From Panopea generosa (taxonomy: Eukaryota > Mollusca > Bivalvia > Adapedonta > Hiatellidae), in the NCBI GenBank assembly GCA_029582155.1, contig CM055895.1:51178250-51242249 (forward strand): a stretch of DNA of 64,000 nucleotides. The letters are read 5' to 3'. Numbering within the stretch: the stretch's first letter is position 1; each line of letters starts with the position of its first letter. The notes below the pieces were generated by a model. That model saw nothing but the letters and a program-made list of their open reading frames with translations. It did not search any database and had not been told where the DNA came from. Shown here piece after piece: positions 50,124 to 61,480 of this stretch. A program made the translations under genes and the position numbers.

Positions 50124-50846
50124 ATGGATGAAAATCAAAACGACAGGAATAGTACATTCGATCCATGTGCTATCTCGTTCAGTGTGGTGAACGTAATTTT
50201 ATTGATAATATACTCTGTATTATTTTTTGTAGCCGTTGGTGGCAACCTTTTAGTATGTTGCGTGGTTCTCGGTCAGAAGCGCATGCGCACTGTAACAAAT
50301 TTCTTTTTGTTAAATCTTGCCATAGGCGATATGGCGAAAGGGTTGATATGTATCCCCTTTACGTTTGTTGTAAACGTTCTGCTACCGTACTGGCCATTTG
50401 GAGATATAATGTGTCCATTAGTAATGTACATACAAGCTGTAGTTGTATTTCTTAGTGCCTTCACGCTTGTTGCCATGAGCATAGACAGATACATTGCTAT
50501 AATACATCCACTGCGACCTAAACTTACCACAAGGAACGTCAGCATCATCATAATGAGCGTTTGGTTTCTAGCACTAGCTGTTCCTCTTCCAACAGTTATA
50601 CAGTCTCGTGTAATGAATGTCTACAATTCTACAGAAGATTGCCAGAAGGGCATATGCACGGAAAATTTCCAGGACAAGGACTTGAGCAGTATTTATTCAA
50701 TGGCGATAATGTGTTTGCAGTACTTTGTTCCGCTCACGGTGCTTATGTTTACTTACTCCAGGATCGGATTCATCATCTGGATTAAACGCACCCCAGGTGA
50801 AGCTGAACGAAGGCGTGACGAACGAATTGCTTCGTCTAAACGAAAG
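50124..50846 (+). CDS. Neuropeptide GPCR exon 1 (luqin/RYamide-NPY type), TM1-TM5
   Basis: This exon encodes residues 1-241 of a rhodopsin-family receptor. The N-terminus has an N-glycosylation site (NST, 9-11). TM1 carries GN (N41). TM2 has LNLAIGD (D69). The WPFGD loop and C97 precede TM3, which ends in DRY (121-123). TM4 has W147 and P154. Extracellular loop 2 has NST (168-170) and C173/C178 for the conserved disulphide. TM5 has P203. ICPFTF-like text in TM2 (ICIPFTF), YWPFGD and DRY-IAIIHPL are characteristic of the protostome luqin/RYamide and NPY/NPF receptor group. It would act at the plasma membrane as a G-protein-coupled peptide receptor. The start ATG follows a probable 5'UTR acceptor at 49844. 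The donor AAG|GTGAGT (50847) lies in intracellular loop 3, phase 0. The exact ligand cannot be set by reading alone; a tachykinin-type receptor is a less likely alternative. Confidence 0.93.
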
Positions 50847-51838
50847 GTGAGTAAATAAAAAATTCTCATTATAAACACTAATTTTATATACACTCGTGCG
50901 TCCTTAATTAAATATTAATAAAACCATGAGTGTCATATACTAGAAAAATATATATTAGAAGCATTACGTTTACATACTATTTTGAGTATCTGTGCAATAT
51001 GATAGAATAAAAAATCAATATAAAAAGGAATCATTAATAGACCAAATATATATAAATAGAGTTTTTGATAGAACGTCAATAACTAGCAAAATGACTTAAT
51101 ATAACTACAGCAACCAAAACAGAAAAGAAAACAAACACACAAAATAACTAAAAAACAAATTGAAGAAGAAAATATATAAAAAGACCAAATGCAACCTAGA
51201 AATGACAATATCAGACATAGTTTCACTACGTTTCTCGAACAGGCTTGTGCGATATTCTATTGTCAAGCAACAAGTATAGAATGGTTTTATTCAGAACGAA
51301 CATTACTAATTTTATAAATTTTGAACCGTTCCAAATCAAATAGTGTCACTTTTAAAATAAATCAATATGAAGGTCAAATAGCAAAATGTATACTTAGTGT
51401 TGTTGAACTTGTATTCTTCTCTTGTTGTTTGGTGCGTTATTGAAGAGACTCGTGCTTAATATATCTACAGCAGGCGGAGGTTTTATATCATTTTTATCTC
51501 TACCTCGGTACATTAACGATTGCATACACAATTAGATATCACGGAAGTAATTACATGTACAGAATATATTCGTTTTGTGATTATCCTTTGTAATTTAGTA
51601 AAGTAATTGCACACAGAACATTCACAATTCCAATACAATTTGTATTAAGTATTTATTTTGGCACTAAAATGTAGGCAATAGGATTATTTCATACTTGTAA
51701 AATGTTCAGTTAATCAAAACATACATGTCATCGTCCTAAAGTCTCGTTTATCTTATCTTGCACTGAATGAACCTTGATAGGCTATATTTTACAGCATAAT
51801 TTCATATACCAAATTTCAGTGATATATATACTTTTAAT

Positions 51839-51840
<2 letters not shown>

Positions 51841-51874
<34 letters not shown>
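51841..51874. repeat. (CT)n(AT)n microsatellite
   Basis: Eleven CT units are followed by an AT run, inside the GPCR intron. Confidence 0.9.
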
Positions 51875-52111
51875 CGGGAGAAGAAGCATTCAAAGAATAA
51901 AGCAACCATACAATAATAAAACAACACATTATTTTATTTTCACTGTAAAGTAAATACAATATATATATATATCCATAGAAAAAAACACAACAAGAGTTAC
52001 TACTGTAGAACATTCAAAAACAAAGTTAACGCTATTAAACAGAGATAACTGTTATTATAAATAAAAAATATATTGGAACTCGCTGTTTAAGGATGGTGCT
52101 GTTTTAATAAA

Positions 52112-52350
52112 GGAAAGTGGGCCCTCCGTGCCCGATTGATCAAACGTGCTGTTTCATCACTTACCTCTCAACGCTAAGGTCGTAGATTCGAGTCCCGCTT
52201 TCTTCAAAAACTAAATGTGTGAAAATATGCCGGTTACTTGCGAAAGGTTCTTCTCAGATTCATTCCGAGGTTTTCATCCACCAGTTACAATGGATATGCC
52301 TTATATAACCTGAAAATTGCGTTAAACCCCATTCAAATAGAAAAAAGAAA
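52112..52350 (+). mobile_element. Diverged family B SINE in the GPCR intron
   Basis: It shares with 7538-7775 the B-box region GTCGTAGATTCGAGTCC, GCCGGTTACTTGCG, TTCATCCACCAGTTACAA, GGATATGCC and the end GTTAAACCCCATTCAAA. The A-box part is more altered. Confidence 0.75.
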
Positions 52351-52529
52351 TCAATGACGGAAATTCAACGCAAATATTATTATTGCCGTCTTTCAAGTGT
52401 TGCCTTTCAAGAATAAGAAGACATTGAAGAACACACAAAAGAGATTGATCAACTAGCTCGTCAACGAATAATTGTTCGTTGAATTAGGTATCTTATAACT
52501 GTTGATATAATATTGCGCATGTATTTCAG

Positions 52530-52943
52530 ATGGTCAAAATGATGATTGTTGTGGTGATCATATACGCTGTGTGCTGGTTGCCCCTTCATGCTATAAAACT
52601 CATTGAAGAAAGAAATACCGCCATTTATGACTTTGAGTATTTCCAAGTGGTTTGGACATCTTCACACTGGCTTGCCATGTCGTACGCATGCTATAATCCT
52701 ATTGTCTACTTTTGGATGAACAAAAGATTCCGATCCGGATTCAAGGGTATACTCTTTTTCTGTACCCATTGTAAAAAAACAAGTAGAACTGGTATTAGTA
52801 ACGGTAGACAAAATCACCAACCACACAGAAACAATAGTCAGTCCAGCAGCAGGTATAGCCCCAGAGGAAGTATGGACGAAACTAAAATTGTGAAAATGAC
52901 TTTCCTGAATAACAAGGGCGAATGCGATGTTAGTGAATCGTAA
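52530..52943 (+). CDS. Neuropeptide GPCR exon 2 (luqin/RYamide-NPY type), TM6-tail
   Basis: This exon continues in phase 0 from 50846 and encodes residues 242-378, then TAA. TM6 contains CWLP (256-259). TM7 reads SSHWLAMSYACYNPIVY with the NPxxY motif (297-301). Helix 8 is NKRFRSGF, followed by cysteines (FFCTHC) that may be palmitoylated. The tail has many Ser, Asn and Arg residues. HWLAMS-xx-CYNPI is typical of luqin/RYamide and tachykinin-type receptors. Total length, 378 aa, is usual for this family, so the gene appears complete and intact. AATAAA signals at 53331 and 53345 would end the transcript. Confidence 0.93.
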   Translation: MVKMMIVVVIIYAVCWLPLHAIKLIEERNTAIYDFEYFQVVWTSSHWLAMSYACYNPIVYFWMNKRFRSGFKGILFFCTHCKKTSRTGISNGRQNHQPHRNNSQSSSRYSPRGSMDETKIVKMTFLNNKGECDVSES

Positions 52944-53350
52944 TACGGCAACTTCGCAGAGTTCTAGTTTGGAATATATATAGTGTTTGGATTATTTGAA
53001 ACAGTGATGTGCTTAAAGTCTAAAATAGCAGTTTGTTTTACCAACTGTTGGTGTCATCTACCATCTCATGTGTATATACCTAACATAAATAGGTCCACAA
53101 AGTGTGCTATTGTGTAATGTATGTATGCTAGCTCCAATTAAACATTTTATAGATGATGTCAGCTGTCTATTTGATCGAAATTACTTAGAATATGGTCATA
53201 GTTTAAATGTGGATAAACCATGTCAACCAACAAATGTTTCATAACGAAAACTGATTTCGGTATAGAAATCAAGCATAATGCGGGTTTGCATAGTATCATA
53301 TCTTATTACTATTAATCACGATATATTTCTAATAAAACATTGCAATAAAA
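52944..53350 (+). terminator. Probable GPCR 3'UTR and poly(A) signals
   Basis: AATAAA occurs at 53331-53336 and 53345-53350, about 390-400 bp after the stop codon. No other gene feature lies between. Confidence 0.5.
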
Positions 53351-53703
53351 TATATATCATTTACTAATGATATGACCAATGCATACTAATGAATTAAAAT
53401 CAATGTTCAGTTGGTATCACTATTTCACATTCTGCTTTCACAATGTAACAATCCGCGATGCTAACATTGGAGTTAACGAATATAAGAATAAAGAACATAA
53501 ACAGTGTGTTCTTCATCCTTATGCCTAATTATTGGACGGATAACATATTTATCCTCAAGAAAATACATACATAGGTATATGTTTGTATTTTAATGATCAA
53601 CATCAATAAGTTACACATGTATTTATTAATACGAAACGGAATAACGATATCATTAACATTGCTTTTAAACCGATTGAACGGAATGCACATGTTTTTTCTT
53701 CAC

Positions 53704-53831
53704 TTCGGACATTATTGTGAAAATGTTTTCTTTGCTTCGGACATTACTGTAATCATGTTTTATTTGCTTCGGACATTATCGTAATCATGTTTTCCTTGCT
53801 TTGGACATAATCGTGATTACATACTTGTGGA
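53704..53831. repeat. 32-bp tandem repeat, 4 units
   Basis: TTCGGACATTA-type units start at 53704, 53736, 53768 and 53800 (the last with TTTGGACATAA), separated by exactly 32 bp. The 63-codon frame across it (53593-53784) is not considered a gene. Confidence 0.85.
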
Positions 53832-53975
53832 CTCATCTACGTGTAAAAAGTTGTTTTCATTAGTTAAATCCTTAACAAAGCATTTATTAATGACAAAAGG
53901 ATAACAATGTATAGGTTTGATTGTACGTAGATCATTACTGTGGCGGAATGACTAAACGTTCTGTTGATGAGAATA

Positions 53976-55220
53976 CGAAGGGCATTCAATAAATTATGTC
54001 ACTAATGGCCTTCCGTAGAAACAATGTTGCAAAAGAACATGAAACATTAATCGTTTGAGGATGTTTATTTAATACAATCCGATTATAATTGACCAAGATA
54101 TTCATTGTTGATGATACATACTCATGATCACTGGCTATATTTCAATATCATAATGAAACCATCTGAAGAAAAAATCGGAAAGCACGGCTTACATTAAAGC
54201 CCGAGTTTCTTTGCAGTTATCGCCAAAAGAGATTTCTGAATTGTGTCGTATACATGCTAGTTCTACCGTAACATGAAAACAGTTTTTCGTTGGATTATAA
54301 AATTTAAGTGGGGTCAACATAGTCTGTCCAGGTAGGCCTGTTGTTGCAGCAACAAAGGAAAACATTGGTACTGTTAGAGCTATGGTAGAAGAAGATGGGT
54401 GGTAAACTGTTTCCCATAGTGCTTATAGTTTAGGCATTTCAGAAGGCGCCGTACATAATATTCTGACTAACTGTTTAAAATTAAAGAAACTTTGTGCTAG
54501 ATGGACCCCGCCACCACACTTGCTGACACCTGGCTACAAGGCCAAGCGATTAGATTGTGCTAAAACACTTCTGAAAAAATATAAAAAAAAGTAATCCTAT
54601 TTTGAGCCTCAACGGCGCATCAATAACAAACAATGACTTGATAAAAATCAGGCTAGGCTGGTAATGGAAAAGAGGAAAAGAAGCTCAAAGAAGGTTTTAT
54701 ATGTCATTTTCTTCTATTCTCGTGGTCCTGTTGTACAAATTCCTTGCAAAAAGGGTAGACCAATTACAGGCAAGTTTTACAAAGATTTAAATCTGTCAAA
54801 AATGTTTTATCGAAAAGAAACGTCCAAGTAAAGGTTTGGAAGGCAAACAACATACTCATGACAATGCTTTTGCCCACAAAGTAAAAGTGTACAATCTTTT
54901 TTAAAAAATGTTTTTAGGTTGAACACCCCCTTATTCCCCTGACTTAAGCCCCTCTGGGATTTTTCCTATTTCCCATGCTAAAAATATGCTGGCAGGTAAA
55001 CGCTATGCTACTATATGTGCCCTTAGGTCTGCAAGTTTTAAGTGTCTAAACAGTATACCTAGAGGACACTTTTTTGCGACATTGAGGTCTTGGACAGCAA
55101 CACTTAAAAAGAGTGTATCTGTGCTGGGGAATACTTTGAAGAGTTGGCCTGAAAAATCCCGTTCCTGTGAAAATCTTAAATATCCGAAGACCAGTGACAG
55201 AATATATTGAATGCCCCTCG
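53976..55220 (+). mobile_element. mariner-family transposon, decayed, both ends present
   Basis: Terminal inverted repeats match over about 38 bp: the left end CGAAGGGCATTCAATAAATT and the right end (reverse complement) CGAGGGGCATTCAATATATT. They are flanked by TA at 53974-53975 and 55221-55222, the duplicated mariner target. At about 1.25 kb it is close to the usual 1.3 kb. The interior holds a broken transposase in the plus orientation (listed separately). It is non-autonomous now. Confidence 0.92.
54160..55110 (+). pseudogene. mariner transposase pseudogene
   Basis: In shifting plus-strand frames one reads a helix-turn-helix region, then LKLKKLCARW (about 54476) and PGYKAKRLDCAKTLLKKY (to about 54590). 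FYSRGPVVQIPCKKGR follows (about 54714). The catalytic segments THDNAFAHKVKVYNL (about 54854) and PYSPDLSPLGFFLFP (about 54930) follow in turn. HDNA holds the second catalytic Asp. In the third, the usual Asp of the PDL-x-P-x-D motif is replaced by Gly. Stops and frameshifts occur throughout, so no transposase can be made. The transposase normally cuts and pastes DNA by a DD34D mechanism. Family assignment is confident; activity is excluded by the breaks. Confidence 0.9.
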
Positions 55221-55222
55221 TA

Positions 55223-57849
55223 TGTTGTTGTAGTTTAGAGAGAATTATTTATAAATAAAAAAGAAAATATTGTTTTATGTTGTTGTTGTTGTAAAGAGGT
55301 TATTAATTGTAAATATATTGATTAGAGATGTACAAATAGCTTCTGAACAAAACTTTAAATACACATATTACTTATATGGTAAAAATAAGTATGTTGATGA
55401 TATAACAAACATGCATATTATTAAGAGAAAATACTCAATGTATAAGTTATGAATGTGTTCCTGTTAAGAAAGTCTATGTCTATGACTATATATTCTGGTT
55501 TTGTGTGAATGGTATCAATCATGACAGTACTACAACATATACGTGGTCACTATTGTTATTTTATAAAATATATCGGAGTAACGATGTTACTCATAGATAA
55601 TGTGTTTTTGTTGTTTTAACAGTATGTGCTCCTGATAACACACAGAAGGTTCAATGAACGAATGAATTATATCACGGTCAAATAGAACCATATGCATCCG
55701 TTTAAATAAACGGTAATATTATCCGGTATGTAAGTATAGGTTGAATATTTATGTGCAAAAGAGTAACGTTTCGATTTTGTTTCACACACGAAATCCGTTT
55801 ATTGTAAACTTAGTTTTATAGATAAATGTATAGACAATATATATATAATTTATAAATAGTAGTGAATAACAGAGGGATGTTGACAGAATCAACAGATTAA
55901 AAAATCCCAAACGCAGCATTCTTAAGTTGAGCGGGCATAAGTTTATTGGACATTTTCTCATACAAATCATGAAAACTCCCTCTTTTATTCCAGCAATATA
56001 TAGATTTATATTACTACAGCAAACCACCTGATTACATTTTGTTATGATCGATGATGGTGTATTTATTGCTGGAAGCTGTTTCGTCCATCACTATCCTTTA
56101 TAGACAGTTTCTTAAATGTTATGGATATATTTAAACTTGTTCCATGTATTCAAGAGCAACGCTTATAATTATGAAATGAATCGAATAACTAATATGTTAT
56201 ATTTATTGTCACATATATGTTTCATGGTGGTCAATATATACATTTATGTGTAGATAGAAGAGTAATCAATAAAATATATTTACGCCAACCAAGGTGTTGC
56301 GTTTTTTGTATTCAAAATCATGCATAAAATGCACACAAAAAAGATTATGTTGAATGAAAGATCAGTGTGGATGAAACTTTGTATCTTTTTGTACAAAATT
56401 AATTTAAAAACCAGAGTATATTTACACCAACGTAATTTAACATGGATTGTATTTTCACTTCATCCGAGAAGAAACATTTGCGAAATTTAATTCCTGAAAA
56501 TTTATATATTTCATTCACACGAGAAATTGACCTTATACAAGTTCGAACAGCACTGTCGTTACTGGTCGTTACAGCTTACATGTGTTGCATTTTACGGATG
56601 CACTCACCTCATTGTAAGTAAGTTCGTAACAGGTGATCAAACTTTGACGCCTGTCTTTTACCTAATTAAGGCAATCCTACGCAAGATAATAGAACCTATT
56701 TTGTAACATTTATTTTATTATGCTGAATAGTTGCCCAAATCTAATTTCCTGCAAATACCACCGTTACCACACAATAGTAAGCTGAAGTACTCGCAAGGGG
56801 AGTGATAGTGTATTAAATATAGTGTTCACCGCTCACGTCAGACGTCACACGTTTGATAGCAGACTCGACTGGTTCTACCAAGGAAACCGACCCGAGAGCG
56901 ATAAACATACAATTTATACTTGCTACGCAATCGAGTTAAAATAAAAAAATTTAGTATAAACTCACTGTGGTTAAGCCAGTACATGATAACTCGAAAGCAC
57001 AACATTTAACAGTAGTATCCGATTATTTAGAAGTGCATGCATCTTAAATTTTACCATGTCTATCGTATAGATCAGATCTTTCACCACGTGACATTTCGCT
57101 CAATCACTTAGCAAGCATCTATAGGAGGTCGTCAGTTGGTATCACGCACAGCCGCCGGAAAAGCTGTATTTAATGTTTTAACAGTCTGCTGAAGGAAATT
57201 TTCGAATTGGTTCTGTGACTGAAATAGAGTTTACAGGCACAGGAAGAGAATTACCTCTCGTGTGATATGAGTAACTGCATTCATCCATATTAACCGAATA
57301 CGCTATTATAAAACTACGTCATTCAATGTATAATTAAACTCTTCCAATATAGATGACATGGCCGTATTATATAATGTATGTAACAGATGAATGTGCCGTC
57401 ATCTCTAATACGGTAGGTTTCATGTAAACATTTCAAAATAGCATATTGGGTATATACTTCATAAAAAACAAACACGTAAGAAAAAACACCAAACAAACTT
57501 TATATGTTCAGTGAACAATTAATTTACTCGATATCTCGTGCGATAATGTCCCAAATCAATACATTTGAAAAATAAAACAATCGAAATGCAAATAATCGTT
57601 TAGTGTTAACTGATAATACGACCTCTGATAATATAATTTTCTTCGTTTGAAAATTTGAATTAGAAGACAAGTATTTTCCCTTGTATAACAAAGTCTCAGA
57701 TAGAGGGAGTAGATGTATGTTCACGGGTTGTCCGCACACATTTGGCGGTAATCGGTCATTCAGCGTTGAGAGCGCGACCAGTACAGATGGATTTAAATAG
57801 CTAGGTCATTGTCGAGTTTGGCTAAACGCCAGACTGCGTGCAATTCTAT
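55223..57849. other. Non-coding stretch between mariner and DIRS-like element
   Basis: AT-rich, with short unremarkable frames (55270-55452, 55782-56027 and 57524-57739). No gene or element boundary recognised. Confidence 0.45.
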
Positions 57850-57984
57850 AAACATTAAGACACAACTGAATTTGTTGTTAGGTGAGTTTCGAAGTCAGCG
57901 GGAAAAAAGAAAGCTTAGAGAAAAAGGGCTATCAAATGCAGGAAGGGCCGAGTAGCCAAACAGAAAAGCACTATTTCTGCTACG

Positions 57985-58255
57985 TTGGTTCCTGGCAGTG
58001 AAACTCAGTTTAGGTACCAGCAGCTTACACCAGGGATGGTGCGGGATACGTTCCCAGGCTTACGGCACCAACGTCGATTCAGCGGAGTTCCGATTATCGT
58101 GGCTCGGTGGTTCACCCCTCAACCAGCGTGCCCCAGGAGGTGTGTCATGCTTCGCATGTGGCGAGTTCGGTCACTTTAGAAGAGACTGGCCCTACACTTC
58201 CGGCCAGCGACCAGGGATCAGGCAGCAAGCCGACACCAAAAAGAGATTTACATGA
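57985..58255 (+). pseudogene. gag-like fragment with CCHC knuckle missing its last Cys
   Basis: One frame reads SCFACGEFGHFRRDW at 58145-58188. This is a CX2CX4HX4C knuckle in which the final Cys is Trp. Preceding codons (PLNQRAPGG) are typical of a linker before such a knuckle. It represents the nucleic-acid-binding part of the gag-like protein of the DIRS-like element. Confidence 0.7.
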
Positions 58256-58350
58256 CATTGACTTTAAAGATAAGTATAGTTGTTTTGTAATCGATTAGCA
58301 AAGATTTACTTGCGATTATTTCGAATATGACAAGGGAGAACAAACATTTG

Positions 58351-59710
58351 GTTAAAGGCCGTTTACGAAAGAATATCCTTGTTTGGCAAGCGATCTTGTA
58401 TTATACACCATTAATAATCGTCATAGTTATAAGATTCCTTTCTATACAGTGCCTGAAAAAAGTATATAGGTTTTTAGAAATCTTTTAACAAAACATTGTT
58501 TTGAAGGCTTTGTTTGTGTAAATATGAGTGTACATATATATTATCTAACATAGATGATTTCTGGAATTGTAGATATTTATTTAAATGTAAATTGTTTACG
58601 AAATGCATTTAAAATAAGTCCAACCTCTTTATGAAATATTAACTACAGATGTACAGAGGCTACTTTATATGTAACAAATATTTGATAATATTTACGAATT
58701 GTTTTATAAAATGTGTCACGTGATAAATGAATATATTGAATGTATGTATAATATATTTATGCAATGAGAAACAAATAACAGTACGATACAAATAAAGAAA
58801 TCTTGAATCTTATGAATGAGCAGTCGTTACGCGAAGCCAGTCATGATATATTGGATAGCTAATTGATAGTAAAATGTGAAAATACACCCATTGTAGTAAA
58901 TTGATTGACCGTATCGGTACAGAGTATCGATTCTTGATCTGAGTATAGTAAAACATCTGTGCAAAATGTCTATCAAATATGATGTTTTGAGAATAGCTTT
59001 ATCGTATTTAAAAGAAAAAAAATAAAAAGAAAAAAGCGATTTTCGTGTTAAATTTGACATCACTAGTGCATGTTGAACACTTTATTGAGATTTTTTAACC
59101 ATACACAGATTTCTTAGGATTTTCGTGGGTTAATAAAGACGGTATACAGTTTTTTACAAGTTTTTTGTTCTAAGTACAGCTACATATATATGGGTCAAGG
59201 TCATGAGGCATTTGACTAAGAAATAGAGAGGCAATTATCCCTCATGTTTCTGGATGATTGATTTTCCCGTGGGAGAGACTTCGAGAGTACGGCTATTATG
59301 GCAAGAGAAATAAAGGGGATCTATTATCTTCCGCTTTCTTTCCAAAAATAGAGAAGTCATGCTGGCTTCCAGTGCAGAGTTTACAGCATTTAGGCGCAGA
59401 CTTGAACTCTGCTAATGGAACTATCTGTAACCGGAAAATAGAATCATGAAAGTCAAATTAACCATTAGCGAGATTTAAATAGTTTAAAAGTGCACAGGAG
59501 GTTCAGTCTGCACAAGGTAGCAAGTTTAGTTGGTCAGATCATTTCTATGGCTATTGTGATTGGTGATATAGTTCTGATCATGTCCAAGTGGTTAAGTGCT
59601 GGCATATCAAATGAAATGCACTGAGTTTAGTATATCAAACTGTCATCAAACAGTTTAGATCAAATTGAATTTTGGGAGGAAAATATAGATTCCTTGAATT
59701 AAAGAAATAG
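58351..59710 (+). pseudogene. DIRS-type reverse transcriptase remnants, interrupted
   Basis: The N-terminal part reads VKGRLRKNILVWQAI (58351-58395) and, in another frame, YKIPFYTVPE (58428-58457). After the AT-rich insertion, KVMRHLTKK (about 59195) leads to the catalytic LMFLDD (59241-59258), the equivalent of YxDD in this group. QSLQHLGADLNSANGTIC (about 59375-59430) and ASLVGQIISMAIVIGD (about 59517-59564) follow as the usual later RT blocks. Several frame changes and stops make it non-functional. The enzyme would copy element RNA into DNA. Confidence 0.85.
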
Positions 59711-59729
59711 TTTTGAGCCACGTGTATTT

Positions 59730-60330
59730 TCACGTGTTGTGTACAGTGACGCTAGTAGTGCGGGGTACGGGGTTATAAGATAAGTAATGTAAATGGGGTT
59801 TCTCAAGGCACTTGCTCTCCCGAATAAAGCGTTAAGTCTTCAACATGGAGAGAGTTAACAGCAGTGCTTAGAGTTCTTATCTCACTGGTTCATATTTTAT
59901 TTTTTAGCACACAACAAAGTTAAGTGGCACACTGATTATTAAGCTGTTGCGGTTATCGTTCATGAAGGCTCAGTGTAGAATGAGTTGCAACGTATTACTT
60001 TGGCAATTTTCAAGTTATGCATGTACAATTCAATTAATTTAGAGGTGGAATGGGTTCAGCGCTCTGAGAATGAACGTGCTGATTATCTATTTATGAAAGG
60101 GATGATTGGGGAATTTCATTGAATATAAACATTATATCGAGCAGATGGGGTCAGTTGCAAGTCGACTGGTTTGCGTCCGAACATATTACCAAGTTGCCAA
60201 TATATTTTTCAAAATTTTGGAATTCGAATTTGATGGGCGTGGATGCTTTTTCAGTATATTGGGTATCACACTTTAGGGTTATTTGTGCCACCTGTTAGCA
60301 TTGTTCATAGAATACTGAGTAAAATGGAAG
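59730..60330 (+). pseudogene. RNase H domain remnant of the DIRS-like element
   Basis: VVYSDASSAGYGV (59736-59774) carries the first catalytic Asp. STWRELTAVLRVL (about 59838) carries the Glu of the WRE-L motif. VKWHTD (59919-59936) carries the second Asp, and ENERADYL (60066-60089) the last Asp region. Then DWFASE (60164-60181) and GVDAF (60236-60250) are the usual downstream blocks. Frames change between blocks. The domain degrades the RNA strand in RNA-DNA hybrids. Confidence 0.85.
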
Positions 60331-60441
60331 CTGATAAAGCTTCTGGTGTGTTGATAATTCCAATGTGAGAATCGGTTGCATTTTGGCCAATTTTCTGTTC
60401 TAGGGGACAGTTTGAGAGTATATCAATATTGGGTTCCCTTG

Positions 60442-60525
60442 ACTGAATTTGGGAGTTGTCTCCCTGGATTGAATTCCCTCTCTTGGGAGATGTGTTTCCT
60501 CCCGGATGTAACATATAAGTATGTT
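60442..60525. repeat. Inserted short repeat, copy 1 (GGGAGTTGTCTCCC)
   Basis: CTGAATTTGGGAGTTGTCTC starts here, containing the near-palindrome GGGAGTTGTCTCCC, followed by TCTTGGGAGATGTGTTTCC. Nearly the same text starts at 61270, so it is an independent short repeat inside the DIRS-like element. Confidence 0.65.
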
Positions 60526-60629
60526 GTTAAGATATAATGCTTAAGCTGAGAAAAAAAAAATTATAAATGTATTTTTACATCTGTTTTTTTTTCATGCTCA
60601 TAAAGAGGAAATTGACGTTTTGCAGGAAT

Positions 60630-61260
60630 TCCTGGAGGACTAGGTGGCCCAGCTTCCCGATCTATTGCGAGAGTCAAGAGCGGACAGTACTAACAAAAAT
60701 TATTCTTATGGATTTTAACGATGGTATGGATGGGCTGTAAGTAATGATTTAGGGAGTGGGGCGTTTTACCTGCTAGGGCTTTTCATGTGGCATTTTATAT
60801 TGTGTCGATGATTCAAAGTGCAAATTCGCCCTGTTTCGTTTTCACTGCCTTTTATAGTATAAAATGGTTTCATGTTATAAATAGGTTTCTTTCGCTAACA
60901 GATTCTACGTTAGTTTCAAATATTTTAGAAGCCGGTAAAAGGAGGCTTTCTAAGCCTGTATGCAAGAAAGAGCCTATAACAGTTGGATTGTTACCCGTTT
61001 TATAATTTGTAAGTGGAAGGAATGTTAATGAATCAAAGAATTATATGTGGATGTTTAGTGGAATTTAAGGCTTATTACTTAGTTCAGAATTACTAAAAAT
61101 CTAAGCATCAGATGTCCAGTTTGATAAATCACACATGAATATATTAATAGAAAGCAATAAAACGGATAAGTATCGTGATGGATCATGGCTTGCAATTGCC
61201 AAAACTGGGACAGTGTTGTGTTCTGTAGAAAATGTTAAAAAGTTTATTAAATGGGGAGGC
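60630..61260 (+). pseudogene. Tyrosine recombinase remnant of the DIRS-like element
   Basis: LLRESRADSTNKNYS (60662-60706) starts the core-binding domain. A 72-codon frame (60787-61005) continues with QSANSPC, YSIKWFH and LEAGKRRLSKPVCKKEPI, typical of this recombinase group. The catalytic domain is begun by LLSSELLKI (about 61074) and continued by ESNKTDKYRDGSWLAIAKTG (about 61146-61205). The first catalytic Arg of the box I LRxSEL motif appears replaced. The HxxR and nucleophilic Tyr regions are not visible; the frame ends where the repeat at 61268 is inserted. The enzyme would integrate the circular DNA copy. Confidence 0.85.
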
Positions 61261-61267
61261 CTCACTG

Positions 61268-61376
61268 GACTGAATTTGGGAGTTGTCTCCCTAGATTGAA
61301 TTTGAGAGATGTGTTTCCTCTCTTGGGAGATGTATTTCCACCAGGATATATCAGACTGGTGTGTTGTTTTATTTTA
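61268..61376. repeat. Inserted short repeat, copy 2 (GGGAGTTGTCTCCC)
   Basis: A second copy of the repeat at 60442, with CTGAATTTGGGAGTTGTCTC and CTTGGGAGATGTATTTCC. It truncates the recombinase remnant. Confidence 0.65.
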
Positions 61377-61480
61377 TGGAGAAGGTGAAGGTAAAAGGGA
61401 ATAGTCATTACATTTGGTATATTCACAACGAACGATATTTTGCAATGATGTGTTTGTAGAGCTGTCTCGTAAAACACGTG

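Larger units (their letters stand above)
50847..52529 (+). other. GPCR intron in the third intracellular loop
   Basis: A 1.68-kb phase-0 intron with GTGAGT donor and GTATTTCAG acceptor. It holds a (CT)11 plus (AT)n microsatellite (51841-51874) and a diverged family B SINE (52112-52350). Confidence 0.9.
57850..61480 (+). mobile_element. Decayed DIRS-like (tyrosine-recombinase) retroelement
   Basis: Plus-strand remnants occur in element order: gag-like zinc knuckle (about 58148), RT start (58351-58457), RT catalytic region (59190-59460), RT C-terminal part (59511-59700), RNase H (59730-60330) and tyrosine recombinase (60630-61260). This order (RT, RNase H, then a tyrosine recombinase in place of a DDE integrase) is diagnostic of DIRS-type elements. 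About 720 bp of unrelated AT-rich sequence interrupts RT at about 58465-59185. A short repeat is inserted twice (60436 and 61268). The ends were not located, so the outer coordinates are approximate. Confidence 0.85.

Noticed and set aside
50273-50551. 92-codon minus-strand frame inside the GPCR
   Set aside because: Shadow of the receptor coding strand.
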